DNA of 64,000 nt, from contig NC_087384.1 of NCBI RefSeq assembly GCF_963675165.1, positions 5,945,182 to 6,009,181 on the forward strand, written 5' to 3'. The position numbers and the translations under genes were made by a program. Each line of letters begins with the position of its first letter. Positions within the stretch are counted from its first letter, which is position 1. Below the pieces are notes generated by a model. The model had not been told where the DNA came from, made no database searches, and saw only the letters and a program-made list of their open reading frames with translations. This DNA is from Halichondria panicea. Lineage: Eukaryota; Porifera; Demospongiae; Suberitida; Halichondriidae. This document shows positions 32,681-43,697 of the stretch, piece after piece.

Positions 32681-34957
32681 GGGGGGGGATGGAGTAAACA
32701 GATTGTAACGGTATAATAAAAATTTCGATTTGCCCAATTTTTCCGAGATCCTATTACATACTCTCTCCTTCTGCTTTTCCATGGTAGGTAATTGCAATGT
32801 CATATTTGGGGTCAAAGTGCATCACCCCACCCCCTTTTCCCAATCCAGGAGGTACGGACATCATCTCGTGTTTTGCTGGTCAGAACCCGACTGTGCCAGT
32901 GTACAGAGGGGAGCTTCAGAGTAGGAACCTGGGCATGGCTGTGGAGTGCTGGGACACCGACGGTGGGTGGTGGAATCATGCACTTAATATAATTATGCTG
33001 GGATATGGCTCTTTGAAATTTCTTTAGAATTGTGCTAAAATAGTGTGGTGGGAAGTGGCTTTAGAATGCGTGTACCAGCTAGCTAGGCTGGCTTAATAGT
33101 GTAGAAAGTACGACGGAGCTTAGAATTACTAGGCATGGCTCAGAGATTGTCCGTAAATACATCACTTTAAAAGCAATTATTGGTACGACTTCTCTTAGCT
33201 AGCTAAGACCTTATTTAAGAATTCCAAATCTTAGTGTCTGGTAACCATATTTCACCTGGGTCACCTGATATTGACTTAATTACTACACATGCCCCACCCC
33301 CTGTAGGTAAGGAGGTGCTTGACGACAGTGGGGAGCTGGTGTGTACCAAGCCCTTCCCCTCCATGCCCACCCACTTCTGGAATGATGACGATGGCATCAA
33401 GTACACCAAGGCATACTTCACAAAGTTCCAAGGTGTGTGTGTGTGGGTGTGTGGGTGTGTGCGTACGTGTGTGTGTGGGTTGGAGGGGTTGTAAACAAAA
33501 GAATAAAAATTGTGAGGAACTGCTGACCGGAGTGCATGTAAGATAAATATTGCTTACATTTGTATAAGACATGAATGGTTAACTTCTACTAAATGTAAGT
33601 ATCTGTGTCTGTGTCTGTGTCTGTGTCTGTGTGCCTCAATTATTTTAGCAATTAGCCTCTGGAATAACGTTGAGTGTGGGCAGAATATCGAGGCATAATC
33701 ACGCCCACGCTCAACGTTATTGCAGAGGCTAATTGCTACATTGAGGCACACGTGTCATACCTCCTCTAGTGTGTGTCTGTGTGTTGAGTGTGCCCCCTGA
33801 CATGTGTGTTGCCTAGCAGCTGTTGATATTGTTGTCTTCTTTGATTAATTGCCCTAATTAGTGACTATCTAGTTATCGTGTATATAATAATTATGTGTGT
33901 GGGGGTGGGTTGGCTTTCAATCTGTTTAGCATAATTTATTATATCAATTTTAAAGCCTCATCCATTCTAAACTGTAATAGTATCGAAATCCATCAAAATT
34001 ATGTTAGGCGTATAACACATCATTTTCGAGGTTCAGTACAATTTGTGAAAACCATGAAAACTACCAAAAAATGATGGGGCTCAAAAATGGTTATTTTGGT
34101 ACGTGATTTTTATGTTCTGCACTCACCCTCCCCCTCACACATGTGTGCAGGTGTGTGGGCCCACGGTGACTATTGTGTCATTAACTCTCGGACAGGTGGA
34201 ATCGTCATGCTTGGACGAAGGTGGGTTTCAATATTACTGTCCCATTAATTATAATTATACTCTAATTCGTTCCTCCTATAGCGATGGTACTTTGAACCCT
34301 GCTGGAGTCAGATTCGGCAGTGCAGAAATCTACAACATAAGTGAGTGTAACTTCTTCTAATTATACAACAATAAAATTGTTTTGCCGAGCTCATTAACTC
34401 ACTGATTTCTCCAGTTGAGCATATGGAAGGCATAGCCGATAGTCTGTGTGTGGGTCAGCGTATTAGCGGTGGTGATGAAAGGGTTATCCTCTTCCTCAAG
34501 ATGACACCCGGCCACTCATTCTCGGAGGATATTGTCAAAAAGGTCAAGGTTCAACTCAGGACACAGCTATCCGCTAGACATGTACCGGCAGTTGTCTTGG
34601 AAACCACAGACATACCAGTAAGTTTATTGTATGTCAGGACTTGAATGTGAGGAGTTTCATCATAATTATGCGTTTTCTTTTTCACGAGACAGTACAAAAT
34701 AATGTAAAAGTATGATTAATTGCATGTGACTGTACGCATGTATTTTTACACTTTGTACGCAACCTCACCACCACCCCCCCCCCCCACACACACACACACA
34801 CACACAGTACACCATCAACGCTAAGAAGGTGGAGGTAGCTGTTAAGAAGATAATCTCTGGAGAGGAAGTCCAACAAAGAGGGGCGCTGGCCAACCCGCAG
34901 TCGCTCGACTTGTACTACAACATACCAGAGTTGCAGCTATCAGGACAGAACCACTAA
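29213..34957 (+). CDS. AACS: Acetoacetyl-CoA synthetase
   Basis: Activates acetoacetate to acetoacetyl-CoA with ATP in the cytosol, feeding ketone bodies into lipid and sterol synthesis. Fourteen exons (29213-29309 ... 34808-34957) sum to 659 codons plus stop; human AACS is 672 aa. Landmarks: an N-terminal ACAS_N-type region ([16 protein letters not shown]), the [15 protein letters not shown] segment, AMP-binding P-loop [10 protein letters not shown] (about 271-280), [17 protein letters not shown] and [12 protein letters not shown], then [18 protein letters not shown], and a C-terminal [15 protein letters not shown] lysine region where the adenylation lysine sits. All are diagnostic of AACS over acetyl-CoA synthetase. 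Several acceptors are preceded by long CA tracts (before exons 4 and 14), and the exon 10 donor continues into a (GT)n-rich tract. Confidence 0.96.
30750..30888 (+). repeat. CA-rich low-complexity tract before AACS exon 4
   Basis: Degenerate CA and 'ctccacac' repeats running up to the splice acceptor at 30888-30889. They act as the local pyrimidine-containing stretch. Confidence 0.8.
32633..32688 (+). repeat. (GT)n followed by a G run in AACS intron 8
   Basis: About 20 GT units ending in a run of Gs, shortly after the exon 8 donor. Confidence 0.9.
33630..33750. mobile_element. Foldback MITE in AACS intron 10
   Basis: Arms 33630-33681 and 33702-33750 are complementary with few mismatches (outer 'tgtgcctcaat', inner 'acgttgag'). 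A (GTGTCT)n tract sits immediately to its left (about 33601-33630). Target duplication not clear. Confidence 0.75.
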
Positions 34958-35258
34958 CTTATAACTAGCTTTGTGGACTCTATCTCTATGCCATATATTT
35001 TTAGCACAGCGAGTTGTTTTTAGGAACTAATTTACAATGTTTACATGTACCCCCCCTCTGTTAAGTAACAGCTGCACAGATTTTATTATGTAATTGACAT
35101 GAACACGTTTAAATTAATGCAGATCTCAGACAATTTTCAATTGATATTGAACACAGCGCTATACAAAATTGAGAGATAATTATAAATCGGTTGATATCAC
35201 AAATAAGTTAAGAGTTAATAAGAACTTGACCAACGTATACGTAAGAGGTGGGTCATTG
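34958..35258. other. Tail-to-tail space between AACS and the coiled-coil gene
   Basis: 301 bp of AT-rich 3' sequence for both genes; no coding signal. Confidence 0.5.
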
Positions 35259-38200
35259 CTATGAGTGTTTGCTGGACGTGGAGAGATGCAACGAGGGAAC
35301 AGCTGATCTCTTGAGGCTCTTTATCTGACTCTCAATCTCCCTGGATAGGGGAAGGTAGACATTTAATAAGTTAAGAGTGCTGAGCTTTATGACTCATGCA
35401 GTCACAAACATGCATGTACTACACTACACATTGACTGCACCGTAATTATTGCACTAATAATTACTATGAGACATCACTGATCAGTATAATTATATACCTA
35501 AGCTACAAAAACAGCTACAGTACCTTGACCGCCCCCCCCCCCCCACCAACCCACCTTGTAGAGGCGTGTGATTCGTGCATTGAGGCCGAGTGCTTGTCCA
35601 TGTCAGATTGCATCTGTCCCATGTCCTCCCTCAGAGACACAAGGTATGACTGGAGACCATGCAGCTTCCTACAAGGAAGCAATAATTATTATTATGAAGC
35701 ACTAACAGACTCGCATAGTTTTTGAAGGCCAATAACTTGAGTAAAATTTCGATGCCTTAATTATATATCCATTTGTACTACATGGTACGATACATTATTA
35801 TAGAGATAGTGGGGAGCTACACCAGCACTAACGTGGTACAAAGGTCATGGGATTTGTATGTACGTAATAATGAGGCACTTCACATGCACACTACCTTTGG
35901 AAGGCCATAACTTCATGGAAAAGAAGCATTTCTGTTCAGATCAAAATACACTTTCAAAGGTTTTAGACACACCCACTCACTTGTTCTTAGTTCCTAGCTG
36001 CTCGTGAAGAGCATCAATCTCCCCGGACTTCTGTATCTCCGCGACCTTTTGACCCTGCTTCCTGGCCTCCTCCAGTCGTGATGTCATCTCCGTCTGCATG
36101 GCCTGAGTGTAACCGAGGGTTTCACCAGCACCACTGCCGTCACGTGTCCGTCTTCCCTGTGTCTGTGTGAGGGTTGCACGTATACTAATTATACTTACTA
36201 GCAATGAAGGTAGGTATTTCAAAGGGCTACAAAATACATTTTTAATGTGAAAAATGCACAATTTTATGAGTAATCAAAGTCAGCGATCAAACTGGCCAAT
36301 TTTGGGAAAATATACAGCAACAACACAAATTTGTACGGTAGAGACAACAATTTTGTGCCACTAAAAACTCTCATATGTTCATAAACAATTAAGCAGTACT
36401 AAAAGATTCGTGTCCCATTGTTTGTCAGGTGACCAGCCACCATTACTGACCTTTTTACTGGCAGCCTTTGCTCGGTGCAGATCATCTAACTTTCTCTTTA
36501 TACCCTCCTTTTCGGCGACCGTCTGTGCTAGTCCTTGCTGCTCCGTTAACCATCGATCCAGAGCACTTATCTCAGCCCCACTGACCACACCCCCTGGACC
36601 ATCTGTGGACGAGATAGATAGATAGATTGTGAATACACTGTACAGTACATTAAACGTAACAGCTACTGTCATTCATACACTGTATGAGATGATGCGAATA
36701 CAGTCATACAAACATTCAGTATCACATCACACATACAACAATGCTCACATAGTGTACATGTATATGTACATTATACTGAACAGTATAACCAATACCACAC
36801 TGTCGGCACACCTGGCTCATTTCCAGCTGAGCTGTCCACTCGGCCGTGACGGAGCAGCTGTGCTCTTAACCCTTCCATCTCCTCCGCATGTCTCTTGTTT
36901 GCCAGCTGTAACTCGTCTTCTAACATGTTCCTTTCCCCCTCAAGCGCTTGTACTTGTGCTTGTAACTCTTGTGTCAAAATGTTTAACTGTGCTTCTTTTG
37001 TTCTCAGTAACGTACTCTGTGCTTCAGTCGTTTGCAATCGTTTGTTAAGTTCAAAAGATACCTGTTCTTTTTCAGTTGTGAGGTCCGCCATTGCTTCTTT
37101 AAGACTATCCATTTCACCGGCAATCTCTGACAATTGTTCCTCTAAATCTTTCAAACGTCTATCTTTGCTCAAAAGCTCACTACTCAACTCGGCCAATTTC
37201 TTCCTTTCTTCTTTTTCAGCCTCCTTTGAGGTCTGTTGTGCTCGCTTAGAATGTTGTAGCTGTTTCTCGAGCAGCTCCATTTTCTCGGCAATGGCTTCAT
37301 CTTCAAGTTCTTTCTCCTCGAGAACACGTTGTGCTTGAGCGGATAGTTTCAGAAGACACGCCTCCCTCTTTGCCAGTGCCACCTCCAACCCACCTGTATG
37401 GTCCCTCATAGCGCCCTGTGTTAGCTCCATACCAGACAGTCGTCCAGTCAGCTTCTCAATGTTAAGTTTCAACTCTTGAATCTCGTCACGCAATTTCAAC
37501 TCGTTTTCTTGTCCATTTTGCTTCAGTTTTTTCACCACCACTGTGCCAGCTCTTTCGATTTCGTTTTTCTGTGCCATTTCCTGTTCAAGTTGCTCGCCGA
37601 GCTGCTTGTTCTGTCGCGTGAGATTCTCCGTTTGGCTCTTTAGTTTGTCCCTCTCTCTCTCGGCTTGTCTTAGACTACTCCTCAGTTGAGGGGTGGCATT
37701 TGCTTTCAACGGACTCTCCAGCATCACAGATGCGTTTCTAAGCTCGCTTTTCAATCGATAATTCTCGTCTTCAAGTTTGGACACAGCCGAATCGTGTTCT
37801 TGCATCGCTTCTTCCATTTCTCTCTTAGTTTGATCTTCAATTCTTTTCAACGTTCGCAGCTCTGTCTCCAAATGGTTAGCTTTGGCTTGAGCCTTGATCA
37901 GCTCTCCTTGGTGTGCAATTTTCAACGAATTCACTTCAGCCTGCAACTGTGATTTGTCCCGTACTAGCTTCTGAAACTCCTCCAAACTTTTCGAAGGTGA
38001 GGTGTCCAATTTGCCTTCAAGATGAGCCTTCTCTTGTTTCAATTGTGCCAGTTGTTCATCCAATTCTTTCTTGGCCTCCCTCAAAGAACACAGTTCGTCC
38101 TCCATTGAATCTTTCTCTGTGGCAAGGTGGGAAATAACTCGGTCCTTTTCTTCCACACTATCTTGTACATCTCCGCTCTTGGTGGCTATTGACTGAAACT

Positions 38201-41200
38201 GGTCTTGCAGGTTCTTGAAGTGATCGATTATTTCTCCCGATTGTGATTCAAGGGTTTGTAATTCTTCAACTTTTTCTTCAAGTAGACGATCTTTTTCCAT
38301 TAATTGTGAGGTAAGGTTTTCGTTGTCAGCTGCCATTGCTCGCCTGGCTTGCTCGGACGTTCGCAAGATGGAGTCCTTTTCCTTGAGAGCAGATTTCAAT
38401 TTTCCCTCCAATATAGCTAACTGGTGTTTAGTTTCATCAAGTTCGGTTTCGAGAAACTTTCGCCCGTCATTAGTCATATCCAACTCCTGTTTCATAATCT
38501 CCCTAGCATCTTTAAGACCTTGTAAAGCCGCGCCTTTACCGACCAGAGCGGCCTCTGCATCTCGTAGACTTTCTTGCAAACCGCTTTCCAATTCCTCCAT
38601 TTTCGATTCTTTGTCACAAAGTGTTTGTTGAGTAGCTTGCAGCCTGTCCTTGAGTTCTTTGGCAGTGTGGGTTAAAACTTCATTCTTCATTTCAACATCC
38701 TCTGCTTTCTCCTCAGACTCTTCTTTAGCAGTTAGAGCATCAGCTAGTTCAGATTTCAATTTATCGACCATATCTTCCTGGAATTTCACCGCTTTTTTCA
38801 ATTCATGCGTCTCTGCTAACACATTTTCAAACGAGTCCTCTCTCGATATAACGTCGGCTTCGATAGCTTCTAGCTCACTGACCATTCTAGCTTTGTCATG
38901 GAGTACAGCTCTCTGTAACTGACCGATTTGATTCTGAAACAATGAGTTCTCTTCCAACAACTGTTCGACCTTGATACTCTGTGCTATTGCGTTGGCCTTC
39001 GCTTCACTTAGCTCGCGTTGTAGCTTCCCTTTAGTTTCCATTGAGTCTTGAAGTTGCTGATGCAGCCATCCTTTAGCTTCTTCCAGAGCTCCATAACTGG
39101 CTTCCAGAGACGACGATTTCGACTGCTCTCCACTCAATTCACTTTTCTTCTTTTCTAGTTCACTTCGAGCATCTTTAAGCTTCTTTTGTGACAACGCTGT
39201 GGCCTCTTTTTGTTCCTTCAACGCTGCTCTAGATTCGGTGAGCTGTCTGTCCAGTTTTTGAGAATGTTCTTTTTCTTCAGCTAATTCACGTCCAAGAACA
39301 GCCCCCGCCATTTTCTCCCCATCAATTTTGTCCTCAAGTTCCTCTCTCAATTGTTTAAGTTCTTGGCCATTATTAGAGGACAATTGTGATAAATTGTTTG
39401 AATTTGGTCGAATGTTTTTCTGTCTTTCTTTCTCAAGCGCCTCAGTTAAATCGTCGAGTTGAGCTTCGGCTTGACTCAATTTCGACTGCAAATTTGCTCG
39501 ATCTTTGAGAGTGTTTTTACATTCGTTAACGACACTTTGCAGCTGCCCTTCGAGGTTAGCTTTAGCCTGCAGGGCTTTGGTCAGTTTATCCCTGAGCGGT
39601 CCAGATTCAGACTCTGGCAACAGTTGATAAGATCCATCTTCGCTGGGGGTCCTTCTTGTAGACGGTACGAGTGACGACAATCGAGGGGTGGGGGGCGAGT
39701 GCTTATCAGATGAAGATGAGTTGCGATGCCACTTATTCTTAGGTTTATCGGAGGCTTGGATATGCGAGGGTAACTTTGAAGGTTCGGGGGTCGTAGATCT
39801 GTGGTCAGATAATGACCTGGGTAGACCAAGGCTTTTATTCTCAACCGGTGTGGGGGTGTGTGATTTCCTAGCGGAGGTCACTTCTATCGGGAGGGTGACG
39901 GGTATCATGTGACTGCTAGAACCAGCTGTTAGGTTTTCCTCTGCCGAATCAAACGGATCGTTCAGGTACGCCTCTGTAAGATGCTGCACTGATACCACTG
40001 AGCTTGTCTCGATATCCGAATCATCGTGTCTAATAGACAATCTGTGTGGAGGGAACTCGGCGCCTTTGGGGGAGGGAGGCAACAAAGGTAAAGTTGAGGT
40101 CTTTAGTGAGGTAAAGGCACGGTCAGAATATTGTTCATGAGTTGAATCTTCGTTCTCTTGTGGTAATTTCTCGACAAATTCAATTGATTGTCCGTCGGTC
40201 TGCGCTGTAGTAGTTTGGTTTCCATGGAGATCAGGGATGGGTGTGGCATCTCTGGAGGTGTGATCAACTGTTTCTTCACTTTGCTGTGAGACTGTGTTGT
40301 CTAGACTAGGTATTGTGCTGGTTGCCATAGGGACAGCGTTTCTGTCAAGGTCCGATGAGTATGGTGAGCTGGTGAGAGGCTCTCGAAGGTCAAAGGTCTC
40401 ACTGTCACTGACGATGGAGGGTGTGGCAGAATGGGCGTGTCTCAGGCTGGCATTACTAGAGCGACTCACCTGCATAATCAATCAGATACATACATGCACA
40501 TGTTAATAATGTGGTAGGTAGATCTATATGTACACTCGTTCTTTGAAGCTTGTATGTACACTCTATAAATTATGCTATTAATACTTGTGCCTATACAGAT
40601 CATCGGGGTATCATTTGTTTTTCGGCTGTGTATGGCCAAATTGCCAAATTAGCAAATATGAACTTGATACAACAGTTAAAAGGTCTCTTTCTAAGCTTTC
40701 ATAACATCGGATCCATGGAATCTAAGTTATAGCAGCTGAAAGAGTTCCCGAATCATTGATTTAAAACGGGGGGAGTGTAGTTGGAAATATCCTAAAAGAA
40801 AATTTTAGGGGGGGGGGGTAGGAGTTGGTAGATTATGCTCGACTATTATGCTATTCTTTTATGCTCAAGTTAGCAGCCTATTATTCTTTTCAAATTGCCT
40901 ATTATTCTTTTCAAATCACATAGGCCCCATGTCGCTGCACAAGTAACATCAAACTATAAGTAATGGCCACATGACTCCATCTATTACACTACCAAGGAGA
41001 TAATTAACCATCAGTACTTCCATCAGTCTACAAATGTTTTTACTATGCATGACTCGTACTGACCTGTACTTCTAAAACCTGCATAAAGGTGCCTATTATG
41101 CCAGCATAATTTTCACCCCAAAAAATGTACCTATTATGCTCAAAATTACGCCAGTATAATCTACCAACCCCTGGGGGGGGTAAAAGCCCCCCTGAAAGTA

Positions 41201-41625
41201 ACCCTGCTATAGGTACGCACACATGTACATGTACATAGGATATGACATTGTAAATATGAAACCAAAACACACAACACACACACACACATAATTATGCGTA
41301 CCTGAGTCGACAATATACCGAAACTCTCTGTCACAGAGGGTGGTTTCGTTGGGTGTGGTTTAGTACTCGGCAGTGTGAAACTATACAACAGTCCACCCTC
41401 GTTGTCCATGCTTACGGGAAATCCCCCACCCACGCGATTAGGACCAGCCCTCAAGGCAGACAACACACTCAGGTCCGTCGGACGACTTTCTGGTAATAGG
41501 TGTGACCTGGGCTGTTGTACCACACCCACTGACGGGACAGACTTGAGGACGGGGTCGGAAGGGTCAATTTGGCGATCATCAGCCGAAAAAAAGAACAAAT
41601 TATCGGCTGGAGAATTATCTGCCAT
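35259..41625 (-). CDS. Large coiled-coil protein, family not recognised
   Basis: Six minus-strand exons (41625-41302, 40469-36812, 36602-36451, 36156-35981, 35668-35555, 35340-35259) sum to exactly 1501 codons plus stop. The N-terminal about 390 residues are Ser/Pro/Thr-rich and disordered-looking, opening with an acidic hydrophobic motif (NLFFFSADD). From about 400 to near the end the sequence is almost continuous heptad-rich coiled coil (Glu, Lys, Leu, Gln), with a Gly-rich break around the exon 3-4 junction (GSGAGETLG). The C-terminal tail is short and basic, Ser-rich. Architecture is that of centrosomal, golgin or tether-type scaffold proteins, but no diagnostic domain is visible and coiled coils attract false matches. 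It is tail-to-tail with AACS. A fragment of its 5' end is duplicated at 57105-57267. Confidence 0.85.
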
Positions 41626-42583
41626 TATGTTGTACCGTGTAGTAGGAGTCCACTTCTATTAAATTATGTCTCTTTGATCCCTACATAATGAGTATATAAA
41701 ATCATAAAATCATTTTTGTGTTAATGGTCTTACTTTTATATTGAGGGTCTGTTAGCCTAAAGAATTAGAATAGTTCAGCTAGCTAGCTCAGCAGGAAGGC
41801 AGCCATGCATGCACAGAGTTGTTAGGGAGTGGTTTAGTTAGCAAGGAGGGGCTGCAAACTTGATCTCAACTATATTATATTTATAGCATGCAATGAAGTG
41901 GTGCTAACCCTCGGCTGGGTATATACAGTTTTGTATGTATGATACGAAGAGCATGGAAGCTGGCCAAGTAGCAAATAATATGAGCAATGAAGACTCTACA
42001 GGCATGCTCATAATTCTAGCTTTCTACTTTAGTGCCCTTTTCCATTGTTCCTGGTACAGGATCACTTCAGCTGTGAATACATACCTCGATAAAGGACGCT
42101 TGTATAATTATAGGCCTAAGGTCAAAGTTCATGGACATAATTTATTATTAATTAACAATAAAATAATTATTATTATGCATGGTCTTAGTTAGATATTATA
42201 CTGTGTCATAATTAACAATGAAAAAAAGGCTACTTTTTAATTTTTTTTTCAAGCATAAGGACAAAAACCAAGTAGCAACTGAATACAATAAAAAGCACCG
42301 CGGGTGCTGATGCCTCGGTGGAGGTACCAAAGCTACATTAACATAAAACTACTAATAGCTAGCTAGCTTTTATACAAATATTTATATCATGAACATTTTT
42401 AATTTTGCTGCATGCAATCACAGGGAAACTTAAATAGTGGTAATTAATGATCGACCATTATTGTCAATGTTAAAAACGATCGATACCAAAAGTTAATACT
42501 ATCAGATTCACTGCCCACTTTATACAAACCACTTCCGGTGACTCAAAGTAGCGCTGGGGTTATTCGGGCTCCGGAGCTGGTGG
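41626..42583. other. Upstream of the coiled-coil gene; repeat fragment, no gene
   Basis: Holds the presumed promoter of the minus-strand coiled-coil gene and an R1 repeat fragment (42297-42490). Short frames only. Confidence 0.5.
42297..42490 (+). repeat. Dispersed repeat family R1, 5' half
   Basis: Matches 57734-57910: 'gcaccgcgggtgctgatgcc' at the start, then a 'tcggtggag' stretch, and later a 'gatcgaccat' and 'aaaacgatcgat' pair in the same order. Confidence 0.65.
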
Positions 42584-43346
42584 TAGACTCGCAAGCCACT
42601 CCCTTTTCTCTGATTGGACGGGGGCGGGAGAAAAGGGACTGGTGACTCTGGGACACATTTTGTGTCTCTACCAGAATTTGGGTAGAGATTATTCATTGAT
42701 TTTTCCACGTGATCCAAATATTGCGTGAGGTTAAGTAGAATTGCGTAGCCTGCAAAAGTGATCGCGGGCTTCTTAGCTACAGTTTAAGAATGGATGCTAG
42801 TGCTAGAAAGGAGAAGATGATGGAGTAATAACATCATCAGGCATTCAGCTAGGATATAGTCATCTAAGACACCAGCAGAGATTAGCTTGTTTTAGTTTTA
42901 CGTGATGAGAACTGGCAGCCGAAAGTCATTGGTTGCCTAAAGCTTTTAATAACCTGTACAATACAAGACAGATAATGGCAGACGGCAGCAGTTGAATTGA
43001 GAGTAGTCAGACTTGTACAAGCTGTCTTAAATCGCTGCCACTCCTCGGTTCAAAGAAGGACTGCCAAGATTTCTACGTTCATCAGCTGTTCCATGCTAAT
43101 CCACAAGTTATGGCACAACAGACACTGGTACAAGGATCTATAAAATCAAAAGGCTGGCTAAATAGATCTGTATACTTGTCTCCTGTGTGTCTTTAGCTTT
43201 TGACGCATCAGAATAAATTGGATAATTTGCACGTGACATTAATATTTAATAGCATTCCTGATTTACACAAGCTGTAGCCCAGAGTCACCAGTCCCTTTTC
43301 TCCCGCCCCCGTCCAATCAGAGAAAAGGGAGTGGCTTGCGAGTCTA
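42584..43346. mobile_element. MULE-type MITE: perfect 69-bp TIRs, 9-bp target duplication
   Basis: 42584-42652 and 43278-43346 are exact inverted complements over 69 bp, beginning 'tagactcgcaagccactccc'. The nine bases 'agctggtgg' flank both ends (42575-42583 and 43347-43355). Long TIRs plus a 9-bp duplication are the signature of Mutator-like elements (established knowledge). The 625-bp interior has no convincing coding frame, so it is non-autonomous. The perfect arms and perfect duplication imply recent insertion. Confidence 0.9.
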
Positions 43347-43697
43347 AGCTGGTGGTGGGTCAACTGGGTACCGGTGTCACAGGACACGGCCTCCCCCAGG
43401 ACAGGAGCTCCGGGGGGGGTTTCGTCCTTAGGATAAATCCTCCCCCCGGAGTTTCTGTCCTAGGACAAAAGCTCCTACCCCAGGACCAGAGCTCCCCCAT
43501 TCTGCGGTGCAGGTGAAAGTCAGTCCACAGGTAATCTGAGAGGACTAAGCTAGACTAGGCTACGAAGTAAACAGCCATAGACAAAGCCTAACTAGATGCA
43601 ATAGATGCTGTATCTATTATGTTATAGATCTCAATACTCAATATATACAACAATGCAAGAGAAAGAAGTACAATAAATATAACCAAAAGTGCACAAA

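Noticed and set aside
36895-40506. Several plus-strand frames opposite the coiled-coil exon
   Set aside because: Antisense shadows of a heptad-rich coding exon.
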